In this document: in pieces, positions 18,117-26,727 of the stretch | How positions within the stretch are numbered: position 1 is the stretch's first letter | How the letters are laid out: each line of letters starts with the position of its first letter | Notes under the pieces: generated by a model | Told to the model about the DNA's origin: nothing | Database searches by the model: none | What the model saw: the letters and a program-made list of their open reading frames with translations, nothing else | DNA from: DMER64 sp964554535 | GTDB lineage: Bacteria; Bacteroidota; Bacteroidia; Bacteroidales; UBA932 | Reading direction: 5' to 3' | Assembly (NCBI GenBank): GCA_964554535.1 | Contig: CAZKPB010000003.1 | Span: 52,562-116,561 of the forward strand | DNA length: 64,000 bases | Position numbers and translations under genes: made by a program

Positions 18117-19087
18117 TCTGTAGTACATTCCACGGGATAATGGACCGTAAGATCACTGTATATCAAATAGGTGCGGAAGTTAAGACTTCCCTCATCCAAT
18201 TCAATGACGCGTCCGCCGCAGGGAAAAGGATAGCCGTAACCGCCATAGCCGGTATGTTGGCCGTACCCCATCCAAAGTCCTTGCAGGCGGCCCACAAAAT
18301 TGTTCAGGTGATCGTGGCCAAAAAAGACGCCCCGCACATGGGGTCGCGCCGCCAGAACGTCAAAAAATCCGGAATTGTATGCAGGGGGCATGGATTCTTC
18401 CCCGCACTCACCCGTCCAAAGACCACTGCCATGCAAATCCTTGATTTCCGGCAGGGGTATATGAAAAAAGAGCCAGGACGGCAACCCCTTGTCTGTTTGG
18501 ACAAACCAGTCAATCTGATCCTGCCTGATCCATTGGTAGTCCGTCAGGTTTTCCTTGCCGTGCGAATCCAGCACATACAGCACCGCCCGGGGCTCCTGCG
18601 AGTCTGTCCCATATACGGGCAGGTCGTAATTGCCGCAACCGCTGACCGTTCCGCTGCGGCCCACAAAATGCGGAAATTGCGCCAGCAGGTGAAAGATGGT
18701 GGGGCCCTCGGTACCAATCTGCCGGTCGTGGTTGCCCAACGCCACGGCAAAAGGCACCTGCATTTCCTCCAGAAGCGACGCCACCTGGTAATAGGCCGTC
18801 AGTGTGGCGGGAGTCAGCGCCAAATCACCGGTAATTACCACTAAATGAGGCTGCTCTGCCTGCACCATATGTTTTATTAAATAGTAGGTCCGGTTGTTTT
18901 GCATGGGCAGGCTGACGTGCCAGTGGAGGTCAGTCAGTTGCAGTATCTTGAACTTTCCCTGCGGCGTGAACCGCAGAGAATCCACCGCCCGCTGCGGTGC
19001 AGGATTTTCTTGCGCGGTGCAGGAAAACAGACAGGCCGAAAGGCCCAAGACCACAACAGACCGAAAGATTTTTTGTAACAACCACAT
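18113..19087 (-). CDS. calcineurin-like metallophosphoesterase lipoprotein
   Basis: Start at ATG 19087 gives MWLLQKIFRSVVVLGLSACLFSC, a lipoprotein signal with lipobox Cys; a longer in-frame extension to 19201 would hide this signal and is rejected. The mature part has the metallophosphoesterase motifs in order: LTDLHWH, ITGDLAL, ALGNHD, FFHIPLP and FFGHDHLNN. These bind two divalent metals and hydrolyse phosphate esters; the substrate is unknown. Predicted location is the periplasmic face of a membrane. Total length is 324 residues, usual for the purple-acid-phosphatase-like Dcr2 type. The 3' end overlaps the radical SAM gene by 4 nt. Confidence 0.92.
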   Translation of the reverse strand: MWLLQKIFRSVVVLGLSACLFSCTAQENPAPQRAVDSLRFTPQGKFKILQLTDLHWHVSLPMQNNRTYYLIKHMVQAEQPHLVVITGDLALTPATLTAYYQVASLLEEMQVPFAVALGNHDRQIGTEGPTIFHLLAQFPHFVGRSGTVSGCGNYDLPVYGTDSQEPRAVLYVLDSHGKENLTDYQWIRQDQIDWFVQTDKGLPSWLFFHIPLPEIKDLHGSGLWTGECGEESMPPAYNSGFFDVLAARPHVRGVFFGHDHLNNFVGRLQGLWMGYGQHTGYGGYGYPFPCGGRVIELDEGSLNFRTYLIYSDLTVHYPVECTTE

Positions 19088-19112
19088 ATCCCTGAATGAT
19101 TTAATTATAATG

Positions 19113-19120
19113 CAAAAGTA
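19113..19120 (-). promoter_or_regulatory. minus-7 element TACTTTTG of the phosphoesterase-radical SAM operon
   Basis: On the minus strand TACTTTTG fits TAnnTTTG and lies 25 nt upstream of the ATG at 19087. A TTTG further upstream (minus strand, near 19145) is a possible minus-33 element at a slightly long spacing. Confidence 0.5.
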
Positions 19121-19270
19121 TATAATAGCGGGCAACTGTCCACAAATCATACACTGTTTGTAAAAAAAATTGACAACCAAAGGTTTCACAACACTATTCA
19201 TCTATCTGTAAACAAAGCATTTGAATGATTTGGCACAAAGTTGGAGCTACTTAACTGACAAACTTTCTCT

Positions 19271-21652
19271 ATGAAAACTATTTTCAGAAATTTTATTAGC
19301 GTGGCACGCCACTTCAAACTGGCCAGCCTGCTGAATATTTTGGGATTGAGCGTGGCCTTTGCCGCCTTTATCATGATCCTCATTCAGGTACACTACGAAC
19401 TTTCCTATAATGACTGCCACAGTAACAAAGACCGCATCTACCGTCTGGAAGCCTCCCTGTTTGGCAACCCCTACCAGGCCGTAAGCAGCCGCCCCGTGGC
19501 CGAGGCCCTGGCGCAAAACGAGGCACACACCGCCGCTATGGCCCTATCTATGCCCTGGGGCAGCGAAGTCCACCTGCGCCTGAGCGACGCCAACGGCCAG
19601 GACCAATACTTCCGGGAAACCGCCGTCAAAGTACAGCCCGATTATACCCGCATATTTGACTTTGAATTTACGGACGGAACCGGCAACTCGCTGGAAGACC
19701 CCAACCAGATACTTCTTCCGGAATCCCTGGCCCTCAAATATTTTGGAACTGTCTTTGCCGCCGGAAAATCCATGGAAATGGACGGCACACAGCGGGTCAT
19801 TGGAGGCGTGTTCAAAGATTTTCCCAAAAATTCCACCGCAGAAAACCGTATCTACCTGCCCATACCCAAAGACCAGGACCTCAATCAATGGGGAAACTGG
19901 AGCTACCACGCCTACTTTATGCTGGACAACCCGCAGGCCGCCGAACACTATCTTGACCACCTGATAGACTACATAGACTACGCCGAATACGGCTATGAAA
20001 GCAAGGAGGCCCTTATAGAAGAGATGGGTTCCCAGTCCTTTTTCCGTCTTACCCCGCTTAAAGATATTTACTTCAACAACGACGTGATTTTTGACACCAG
20101 CATCCACGGTTCACGCCAGACCCTGGTCCTGCTTATAAGCATTGCCATCTGCGTGCTGGTGATAGCCGCCATCAACTACACCAACTTCAGCACCGCCCTT
20201 ACCCCTATGCGCATCCGCAGCATCAACACCCAGAAAGTATTGGGAAGCACCAATGCCATGCTGCGCGGATCTCTGCTTACCGAGGCCGCCCTGACCTCGC
20301 TGCTTTCCTTTGTCATAAGCCTGTTGATGATTCTGGCCGCCAAGGGCAGTTTCATTGAACGACTCATTACCCCTGACCTTGACTTCAAGTTGTATGCCCC
20401 CTTGATGGCCCAATGCGGTCTGCTGAGCTTGGCCATTGGTTTAATTGCAGGGCTGTACCCGGCGTTTCATATGACCTCCTTCTCCCCCGCCCTGGTTCTC
20501 AAGGGCTCTTTTGGCCTTTCCGGCAAAGGAACACGCTTGCGCCGGGTCTTGCTTTGCGTACAATTTGTGGCCTCGCTGGCCCTGATTGTCATTTCCCTTT
20601 TTATGTTCCTGCAAAACAAGTATATGAGCAAAGGTTCCATTGGCTACGACAGGGACCGTCTGGTCGTGGCCTGGATTAACGACAACGTGACAAAATCGCG
20701 CGACGCCTTTACCAACCGGGTAAAATCCTTTAATTCGGTAGAGACGGTAGCCTACGCAGACCGTGCCATTTCCCTGCAGGACGACTACAGTACCCGCCAG
20801 GCCACCGTTCACGATCAGTCGCTCACTTACACCACCATCTCTGTCACGCCCGATTTTCTGAAAGTGCTGGGGCTGACGCCCTTGGAAGGCCGGGATTTCC
20901 TGCCGGAAGACCAACTCCACTCATACGACGGGGTATTCCTTATGAACCAAACCTCACTGGACCTTTACAACGTGGCCGTAGGAGATTCTATCAACGGAAA
21001 CTATGTGGCCGGTATTTTCCCCGACATCAAATTTGCCACCTTCAAACGCCAGGTGGGGCCTTTGGCCCTGTGCATATACGGCAACAAGACCTGGTTTGCC
21101 GAGAATTTCAAACTCAACATAGCCTACATCCGCCTGCGTGCGGATGCCGACCCGCAAGAAGCCGTCAAGCACATTCAATCCGTGCTCAAAGAATTTGACC
21201 CGGTCTATCCTTTTGATGTATCTACCCTCAACCAGTGCATTGACACAGCCTATTCTAAAGACAACGACCTGGCGCGCCTGGTATCCCTCTTTGGCCTACT
21301 GGCCGTGCTACTGTCAGTGGTGGGTGTGTTTGGGTTGGTGGTTTTTGAAAGCGAACACAAACGCAAAGAGATTGGTATCCGCAAAGTATTCGGTTCCACT
21401 TCCTCGCAAATCCTGCGTCAGTCGGGCGGCAAATACCTGCCGCTGCTCCTTGTCAGCAGTGTGATAGCCTTCCCCGTAAGTTACATTGTGGTAAACCGCT
21501 GGCTGGAGCGTTTTGCCTTCCGCATCCCCATACAGGCGTGGGTGTTTGTAGCGGCATTTGTGGCGGTGGCCCTGGTAACTCTGGGCACGGTGATGATACA
21601 GAACTGGCGCGCGGCCAACGAAAATCCAATAAAGAGCCTGCGTAGCGAATAG
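19271..21652 (+). CDS. FtsX/MacB-type ABC transporter permease
   Basis: This 793-residue membrane protein has the duplicated layout of Bacteroidetes MacB-like permeases. An N-terminal helix (FKLASLLNILGLSVAFAAFIMI) is followed by a large periplasmic MacB-core-like domain, then a three-helix FtsX block (about 280-385), a second anchoring helix near 430, another periplasmic domain, and a C-terminal FtsX block (about 675-790) containing EHKRKEIGIRKVFG, the coupling-helix signature. No ATPase gene is adjacent, so an ATP-binding partner would have to be encoded elsewhere. Such permeases act in efflux or lipoprotein/peptide transport. Its stop codon abuts the stop of the convergent miaA. Confidence 0.93.
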   Translation: MKTIFRNFISVARHFKLASLLNILGLSVAFAAFIMILIQVHYELSYNDCHSNKDRIYRLEASLFGNPYQAVSSRPVAEALAQNEAHTAAMALSMPWGSEVHLRLSDANGQDQYFRETAVKVQPDYTRIFDFEFTDGTGNSLEDPNQILLPESLALKYFGTVFAAGKSMEMDGTQRVIGGVFKDFPKNSTAENRIYLPIPKDQDLNQWGNWSYHAYFMLDNPQAAEHYLDHLIDYIDYAEYGYESKEALIEEMGSQSFFRLTPLKDIYFNNDVIFDTSIHGSRQTLVLLISIAICVLVIAAINYTNFSTALTPMRIRSINTQKVLGSTNAMLRGSLLTEAALTSLLSFVISLLMILAAKGSFIERLITPDLDFKLYAPLMAQCGLLSLAIGLIAGLYPAFHMTSFSPALVLKGSFGLSGKGTRLRRVLLCVQFVASLALIVISLFMFLQNKYMSKGSIGYDRDRLVVAWINDNVTKSRDAFTNRVKSFNSVETVAYADRAISLQDDYSTRQATVHDQSLTYTTISVTPDFLKVLGLTPLEGRDFLPEDQLHSYDGVFLMNQTSLDLYNVAVGDSINGNYVAGIFPDIKFATFKRQVGPLALCIYGNKTWFAENFKLNIAYIRLRADADPQEAVKHIQSVLKEFDPVYPFDVSTLNQCIDTAYSKDNDLARLVSLFGLLAVLLSVVGVFGLVVFESEHKRKEIGIRKVFGSTSSQILRQSGGKYLPLLLVSSVIAFPVSYIVVNRWLERFAFRIPIQAWVFVAAFVAVALVTLGTVMIQNWRAANENPIKSLRSE

Positions 21653-22534
21653 CTACCCGGCCGGCACCCATTCTATCTGAATACCACGGCGTTCCATGCC
21701 CCTGAACCAGGTCATCTGACGTTTGGCAAACTGGTGAATGGCCACAGCCAGTTGAGCCTCCATCTGTTCATAACTCAGACTGCCGGTCAGGAAAAGCGTC
21801 ACAAACTTGTATTCCAGTCCGTAATAAATCAGATTGTCGGCCGGTATACCGCTGTCCAGCAAGCCCTTGACTTCATCCACCATGCCCTCCCGCAGCCGTT
21901 CCCTCAACCGCACGTCAATCCGGCGGTTACGCTCTTCACGGCTCACCTGCAGGCCTATATATTTCACCCGATCCGCTTCAAACAGAGGAAGGTACGGTGT
22001 GGATTGTTCCTGAGGATGCTCCGCCTGGTAAGTGGCAATCTCCAAAGCCCGTATCAGACGCTGCCGGGTATCGTAGTCGGTAGTATTGTGCAGGGGTTTG
22101 AGGGCCGCCAGACGCGCCACCAGCACCTCCGTGCTCTCCTGCTCCCACTGCGCGCGCAAGACGGGATTGGCGGGGGCCGAGGGTAACGTATACCCACGGG
22201 TGACCGCCTCTATATACAGGCCGCTGCCCCCACAGAGGATGGGCAAAGCACCTCGGCCGACAACCTGACGGTAGGCTGCGGCAAAATCTTTCTGATAGCA
22301 GTGAATGTCGTATTTGGTCCCGGCCGGGACAAGATCAATAAGGTGACAGGGAACCGGGCCGTAGGAAGACAAGTCCTTTCCCGTGCCGATGTCCATTCCC
22401 CGGTATACCTGGCGCGAATCGGCCGATAAAATCTCTCCTCCGGTCCTGAGGGCCAGTTGTACGGCGTAATTTGTTTTGCCACTGGCCGTTGGCCCCAAGA
22501 CACAAACCAGTTTATATTGGGTCAAATCTTCCAT
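21653..22534 (-). CDS. miaA: tRNA dimethylallyltransferase
   Basis: MiaA transfers an isopentenyl group to A37 of tRNAs that read UNN codons. The 293-residue protein carries the P-loop GPTASGKTNYA, the substrate motif DSRQVYRGMDIGTGK and the downstream RQMTWFRG motif. I start it at ATG 22534 (MEDLTQYKLVCVLG) rather than a TTG nine bases upstream, because that TTG lies inside the minus-7 element TATATTTG. The promoter therefore ends only 6 nt before the start codon, predicting a leaderless or nearly leaderless message. It is divergent from the DUF5672 gene, the two start codons being less than 40 bp apart. Confidence 0.96.
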   Translation of the reverse strand: MEDLTQYKLVCVLGPTASGKTNYAVQLALRTGGEILSADSRQVYRGMDIGTGKDLSSYGPVPCHLIDLVPAGTKYDIHCYQKDFAAAYRQVVGRGALPILCGGSGLYIEAVTRGYTLPSAPANPVLRAQWEQESTEVLVARLAALKPLHNTTDYDTRQRLIRALEIATYQAEHPQEQSTPYLPLFEADRVKYIGLQVSREERNRRIDVRLRERLREGMVDEVKGLLDSGIPADNLIYYGLEYKFVTLFLTGSLSYEQMEAQLAVAIHQFAKRQMTWFRGMERRGIQIEWVPAG

Positions 22535-22540
22535 ATTGTG

Positions 22541-22548
22541 CAAATATA
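22541..22548 (-). promoter_or_regulatory. minus-7 element TATATTTG of miaA
   Basis: On the minus strand TATATTTG matches TAnnTTTG and is followed by CACAAT and then the ATG of miaA. It lies 11 bp from a second, oppositely directed TATATTTG. Confidence 0.65.
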
Positions 22549-22559
22549 CAATTTGATGA

Positions 22560-22567
22560 TATATTTG
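22560..22567 (+). promoter_or_regulatory. minus-7 element TATATTTG of the DUF5672 gene
   Basis: TATATTTG lies 3 nt before ATG 22571. A TTG at 22536-22538 sits 21 nt upstream and could be the minus-33 element; it falls within the first bases of miaA's transcript. Confidence 0.65.
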
Positions 22568-22570
22568 CGA

Positions 22571-23353
22571 ATGGAAAACTCTTTGGTGACTGTTGTCATC
22601 CCCGTATACCGCCTGCCGCTTTCAGACAGCGAGGCGTTTTCTTTGCGTCGCATCACACGCATTCTGGGGCGATATCCCCTTACCGTCATCAAACCCGCTT
22701 CGCTGGACCTCAGCCCTTTGTCAGCTGTTTTTTCCGGTTTGCTGGTCAAATCGTTTGACGATGCGTATTTCAACGGCATTGCCGGTTACAACCGGCTGAT
22801 GCTCTCCGCCGACTTTTACCGTCAATTTACCGCTTACCGTTATATACTAATAGCCCAGCTGGACACCTACATCTTCCGGGACGACCTGGAAAAATGGTGT
22901 AACAAAGGGTACGACTACACGGGAGCCCCCTGGCCGGTGCGTCCCGTCTACCGGATGTTCCCGTTCTGTGCCGCAGTGGCAATAAAACGTGCTTACCGTC
23001 AATTGTTCCACTTGCCGGACTCTCACATAACCGACAACAAGATTGGCAACGGGGGATTGTCTTTGCGTAAGGTCTCCAGCCACCTGCAGGCCACCGTCAA
23101 ACTTCATTCACTTATTGACCAATATCTTTCACATAGGGGTCATCTTTTCCATGAAGATGTCTTTTTTGCAGTGGAACCCAACCGTAACGGAGTACATTTC
23201 ACATATCCGGAATTCATTGAATCATTGGAGTTTAGCTTTGACAAATATCCAAAACTATGCTACCGGCTCAACCGATACAGAATGCCTTTTGGATGTCACG
23301 GATGGGAAAAAAGAAGGATGCGTAATTTCTGGAAATTATGTATCTTTAAGTAG
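22571..23353 (+). CDS. DUF5672 family protein (putative glycosyltransferase-like)
   Basis: The 260-residue protein begins MENSLVTVVIPVYRLPLS. It contains stretches typical of DUF5672: AQLDTYIFRDDLEKW (a DxD-like nucleotide-sugar-binding element), YDYTGAPWP, KIGNGGLSLRKV and HEDVFF. DUF5672 is found in surface-polysaccharide regions and is predicted to have a GT-A-like fold, but no activity is established here and no other glycan-assembly genes are nearby. The start codon follows the minus-7 element by 3 nt. The in-frame extension to 22457 would run back through miaA and the promoter and is rejected. Confidence 0.85.
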   Translation: MENSLVTVVIPVYRLPLSDSEAFSLRRITRILGRYPLTVIKPASLDLSPLSAVFSGLLVKSFDDAYFNGIAGYNRLMLSADFYRQFTAYRYILIAQLDTYIFRDDLEKWCNKGYDYTGAPWPVRPVYRMFPFCAAVAIKRAYRQLFHLPDSHITDNKIGNGGLSLRKVSSHLQATVKLHSLIDQYLSHRGHLFHEDVFFAVEPNRNGVHFTYPEFIESLEFSFDKYPKLCYRLNRYRMPFGCHGWEKRRMRNFWKLCIFK

Positions 23354-23373
23354 TTATATTGAAAGTACCCGCC

Positions 23374-24273
23374 ATGGACGTATACGATTCCTCCAGTTTT
23401 AGCAGTTGGCTGGAACATTTGCCGGCTCAGGAAAAGGAAAAAGTAAAAATCGAGGAAAATATGTTTGCCATTGTAGATGACATTCAGACGTTCCTGCCCC
23501 TGAGGCGCCCCAGCCGAATTAACGGATTTTGTATTTTTTTATGCCTCAATGGAAGTTGCACCCTCAGTATCAACTTGCACTCGCAAGTTATTGGGGCCAA
23601 TATGATGCTCATCACCTTTCCCCCTAATGTATTGGAAATTGTGGATCAAAGCCCGGACTTCACCTGCAAGTTCCTGTTTGTCACCGGCAATTTTGTGCAA
23701 AACAACATTTCGCAGGGGTGCGCTATCATGTCCGTCTTTCTTTTTGCCAAAGAACACCCGTGCGTCAAACTGGATCCATCCGAGGTGACCTTCCTCTGCG
23801 AATACTTTCGTTTTCTGCTGCAGCGGCTGTCCTATCCCAATTTGATATTCCGCAAAGAAATTGCCACCGGCATCCTTACCTCGCTGTTTTACGGAGCTTG
23901 CAGCTATCTGGCGCAATACACATCGGTGAACACCACCGTCATGACAAGGCGCCAGGAACTTTTTGAAAAATTTTTAGACTATGTCTACCAGCATTTCAAG
24001 GAAGAACGTTCCCTGTCTTATTACGCCGATCAGATGTGTCTGACACCCAAATACCTTTCATCCGTAATCAAAGAGGCCACCGGACATTCGGCGGCCGACT
24101 GGATAAACCAACTGGTAGTGATGGAGGCCAAGGTATTGTTGCGCAACTCGGCCCGTACCGTACAACAGGTGGCAATGGAACTGCATTTTGCCAACCAGTC
24201 CTTTTTTGGAAAATACTTCAAGCAACAGACCGGCATATCTCCCAACACGTACCGCAGGCAACAGTGCGGATAA
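23374..24273 (+). CDS. AraC family transcriptional regulator
   Basis: The 299-residue protein has an N-terminal cupin-like sensing region (about 1-165) and a C-terminal double helix-turn-helix (about 195-298) with LSYYADQMCLTPKYLSSVIK and QVAMELHFANQSFFGKYFKQ followed by GISPNTYR, the AraC/XylS signature. I start it at ATG 23374 (MDVYDSSSF) rather than an upstream TTG. The effector and targets are unknown. Neighbours are a DUF5672 gene upstream and the convergent ECF-sigma/DUF4252 operon downstream, so arabinose control cannot be assumed from the family name. Confidence 0.93.
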   Translation: MDVYDSSSFSSWLEHLPAQEKEKVKIEENMFAIVDDIQTFLPLRRPSRINGFCIFLCLNGSCTLSINLHSQVIGANMMLITFPPNVLEIVDQSPDFTCKFLFVTGNFVQNNISQGCAIMSVFLFAKEHPCVKLDPSEVTFLCEYFRFLLQRLSYPNLIFRKEIATGILTSLFYGACSYLAQYTSVNTTVMTRRQELFEKFLDYVYQHFKEERSLSYYADQMCLTPKYLSSVIKEATGHSAADWINQLVVMEAKVLLRNSARTVQQVAMELHFANQSFFGKYFKQQTGISPNTYRRQQCG

Positions 24274-24285
24274 CGCGTACGGCAA

Positions 24286-24768
24286 CTAATCTTCCTGCCC
24301 CATTTTCACAATCCGGTTAAGGTCTTCCTGCGTCATTTCACCCGTTATCTGGATTATACTGAATTCGTTGTCATCCCTGGCACAGAGGTACAAATCCCTG
24401 ACAAATTTTCCATCGCGTGAAAGATAGATCACGCAATGGTCCTGCGCGTCATCCACTTCCATAAGCAACTCAAAGTTGCCGTCCTTCAGCAAACGGTCAA
24501 AATCTTTTTTCATGGCCTGAGCCACATCGGGCCTTTCCGTACTGAGTACGTAAATGCCGGATAATTTAGAGGCCACTTGAGATATATCCACCCTGTCGGT
24601 GCCCACGTCAACTGAAGACGAGTTTCCAAACAGGGACAGCAGAGACCGCGAAATGTAGACTTTGGTAATGCCTTCCGTTTTGGAATACTTCTGGTAAAAA
24701 CTATTGTTCTGTGCCAGAAGCGGGGTAAGGCAAAAGGCCAACAGAGCCGTCAAAAGAATGCGTTTCAT
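24286..24768 (-). CDS. DUF4252 domain exported protein
   Basis: The 160-residue protein has a signal peptide (MKRILLTALLAFCLTPLLAQ) and a DUF4252 body with YISRSLLSLFG and ISQVASKLSGIYVLSTE, ending in a helix-rich tail. DUF4252 proteins of Bacteroidetes are typically encoded beside ECF sigma and anti-sigma genes, as here. It starts 2 nt after the anti-sigma gene. Function is unknown; a cell-envelope role under sigma control is inferred. A truncated paralogue sits at the other end of the same gene group. Confidence 0.88.
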   Translation of the reverse strand: MKRILLTALLAFCLTPLLAQNNSFYQKYSKTEGITKVYISRSLLSLFGNSSSVDVGTDRVDISQVASKLSGIYVLSTERPDVAQAMKKDFDRLLKDGNFELLMEVDDAQDHCVIYLSRDGKFVRDLYLCARDDNEFSIIQITGEMTQEDLNRIVKMGQED

Positions 24769-24770
24769 AA

Positions 24771-25160
24771 TTATTTGTTTTTTATCATTTTATTAACTAC
24801 CGCAGCGGGAATGGCCATAGAACATTGTGTGGCACGGTCTGCCTCTTCCATACTCCCGTTCATTTTTTGGGAAACATACAGCAGTACACGTTCCGCTTCA
24901 AGGTAGGCCTGGTCCACTTGCGCAAGGGTATAAGTCTCGGCCGAGACCGCCTGGCGGCTGATCCTGGAGGGTAGCCACAACCCCAGGGTTACCGCCAAAG
25001 CCACCGCTGCAGCCACGGAGGTCACGCGCAGCCAAATCCGCCGGGGCCGACAGGCCGCTGCGTCAATGGCGGCAGACAACCTTTGTTCCAGTCCTTCGGG
25101 AACCGGGATGTTTTCATACGACCTGTCTATCAGATCTTTCAATGCATCATTTGTCTTCAT
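24771..25160 (-). CDS. probable anti-sigma factor (single-pass membrane protein)
   Basis: The 129-residue protein has a cytosolic N-terminus (MKTNDALKDLIDRSYENIPVPEGLEQ), one transmembrane helix (about residues 44-63, VTSVAAAVALAVTLGLWLP) and a short external C-terminal part. Its 5' end overlaps the ECF sigma gene by 14 nt. Size, topology and position are typical of small anti-sigma factors paired with ECF sigmas in Bacteroidetes. I cannot show a classical zinc-binding anti-sigma motif, so the role rests on context. Confidence 0.75.
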   Translation of the reverse strand: MKTNDALKDLIDRSYENIPVPEGLEQRLSAAIDAAACRPRRIWLRVTSVAAAVALAVTLGLWLPSRISRQAVSAETYTLAQVDQAYLEAERVLLYVSQKMNGSMEEADRATQCSMAIPAAVVNKMIKNK

Positions 25161-25683
25161 GGGAACCCTTTTTGGTTATTAATTCAAATTGTTCTTTTAC
25201 AGTGGTACGAGCCCTGTGTAGCAGTACCCTTATGTTGGCGGCGCTTTCTAATGTCAGGGACTCAATTTCTTCCGGACTCAGATCCCTGAAGTAGCGCAAC
25301 TCAAATATTTCTTTCTGTTTAGCGGGCAGTTTGTCTGCCAGCTGCTTAATCAGGCGAAGGTCATCCTGGGATTCTATCAGCAGCGTCCGGTCCTCGTCTG
25401 CTGTCGTCTGCACTCCGGCCGGTCCGTCCGCCGGGAGGGCATCCCTTCCGGCCCTGTATCCTGCAGACCGCAGGCGGTCAACGCATCGGTTGCGGATAAG
25501 CGTGACCCCGTACGACTCTGCATTTTGCAAATTCTGCAACATATTGCGGCTGTTCCATAACCTGACGTACAAATCCTGAACGGCGTCCTGGGCATCCGCC
25601 GCATTGCCCAGCATACGGAAGGCAATCCGGTAGAAGTGAGGATGGAAAGGGAGAAAAGTTTGTTTAAAGGACTCGGCCGTCAT
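25147..25683 (-). CDS. ECF-type RNA polymerase sigma factor
   Basis: The 178-residue protein has region 2 (FYRIAFRMLGNAADAQDAVQDLYVRLW) and region 4 (about 110-165, LPAKQKEIFELRYFRDLSPEEI and ANIRVLLHRAR) of the extracytoplasmic-function sigma family. It overlaps the downstream anti-sigma gene by 14 nt and follows the interrupted DUF4252 gene by 23 bp. Its target promoter is not known; autoregulation of this operon would be usual. This operon has no adjacent SusC/SusD pair, so it is not a typical FecI-like polysaccharide system. Confidence 0.95.
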   Translation of the reverse strand: MTAESFKQTFLPFHPHFYRIAFRMLGNAADAQDAVQDLYVRLWNSRNMLQNLQNAESYGVTLIRNRCVDRLRSAGYRAGRDALPADGPAGVQTTADEDRTLLIESQDDLRLIKQLADKLPAKQKEIFELRYFRDLSPEEIESLTLESAANIRVLLHRARTTVKEQFELITKKGSHEDK

Positions 25684-25706
25684 GGTGTGCAGGTTTGCTC
25701 AAGCTC

Positions 25707-26171
25707 TCAGTCCATATTATTGGCAATCAGGTCGTTGATTTCCGATTCTTTGATGGAGCCGGACAATTTGACAAGGCAAGGTTCCGCCCCTACGTTGACC
25801 AACAAAAAATCCCTGATACGGTCGCCCTCTCTGCAGATGTAGACATTCACCTAGTCTTCATTGTCGGAAATTTCCATTAACAATTCCATACCATTGTTGT
25901 CCAACTTGAGGGCATCCTTGCGAAAATCTTCTTTCACCCGGTCGGAACATTCTTCCAGAGAGAGAACTCGCACCGAGTTGATGTGGCTGAGCATGTCGGC
26001 GTCTTCACTGTCGTCAGCGCACAGGCGGGCAAAAGACATCATCAGAGGGCCCACTTTCACACTCTCAGAGTGCATTTCTTTTGAATACTTGCTGAAGAGC
26101 ATTTCTGCCGACTGGGCATTGAGGCTGAGGGAAAAGGCGGTAAGTACCGCAACAAATAAAATCTTTTTCAT
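25707..26171 (-). pseudogene. DUF4252 protein gene interrupted by an in-frame TAG
   Basis: From ATG 26171 the frame reads a signal peptide (MKKILFVAVLTAFSLSLNAQ) and the first part of a DUF4252 domain, then hits TAG at 25851-25853 after MEISDNED. With no shift of frame it continues VNVYICREGDRIRDFLLVN and on to ANNMD and TGA at 25707-25709. The post-stop part aligns with the intact paralogue in this operon (VIYLSRDGKFVRDLYL and the segment around ITGEMTQEDLNRIV). One base change would therefore restore a full-length protein of about 154 codons. TAG ends several normal genes here (for example the genes ending at 12649 and 37660), so the code is not reassigned. It is either a recent nonsense mutation, a readthrough gene, or a sequence error. 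Confidence 0.8.
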
Positions 26172-26226
26172 AAGGTTTGCGTTTACCATAAAGACGTACT
26201 CGCGCCTGATTTGTTACAAAATATAT

Positions 26227-26673
26227 TTATTTCATCCACTCAAAGGTGGCGTAATGTTCGTCACTCATACCCAGAAGGCGGTAAGTGGTAATGGCGCGGA
26301 CATTGTTTTTGTCTGCATACAGGCGGATTCCGCACACATCGGGACTGCGTAGCACCATTTCCTGTATATATCGGTACAAGGCCGTATAGATACCCTTTCT
26401 GCGGTAGGCCGGCAGCGTGTATACACTCTGTATCCAGAAGACCCATTTATTGCGCCAATCACTCCACTCTCTGGTAATCAGCAGCATACCGGCCAGTTTG
26501 TCTATGTCAAAGGCCAGATAATAAGTGCCTTTGCCGGGATCGTCCACAATGGCCCCAATGCCGCAGGTAACCGTAGCCAAATCCAGTACCATTCCTTCCG
26601 ATTCTTTGGCCATGGCCACTTGGCAGGCTGCCAGGGCGGGAATGTCCGGAGTATCCGCTTTTCTGATAATCAT
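26227..26673 (-). CDS. GNAT family N-acetyltransferase
   Basis: The 148-residue protein covers a single GNAT domain. The acetyl-CoA-binding motif A is visible as VYTLPAYRRKGIYTALYRYI (the R/Q-x-x-G-x-G/A type signature, here RRKGIY), and the C-terminal part reads IRLYADKNNVRAITTYRLLGM, a conserved ending of the family. It probably acetylates a small molecule or a protein amino group; the substrate is unknown. It stands alone, between the sigma operon and a hairpin at the end of araB. Confidence 0.9.
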   Translation of the reverse strand: MIIRKADTPDIPALAACQVAMAKESEGMVLDLATVTCGIGAIVDDPGKGTYYLAFDIDKLAGMLLITREWSDWRNKWVFWIQSVYTLPAYRRKGIYTALYRYIQEMVLRSPDVCGIRLYADKNNVRAITTYRLLGMSDEHYATFEWMK

Positions 26674-26727
26674 AGCATTGTTTTATTAATGTATTACCCG
26701 CAAAAATAGTGATTTTATATCACAACA

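Noticed and set aside
23374..24273. AraC-family gene as the regulator of the arabinose island
   Set aside because: Family name alone is not evidence; it is separated from araB by the sigma operon and its sensing domain cannot be assigned.
25851..25853. Genome-wide reassignment of TAG as sense
   Set aside because: Several normal genes in the window end in TAG (for example those ending at 12649, 37660 and 38362), so it functions as a stop.
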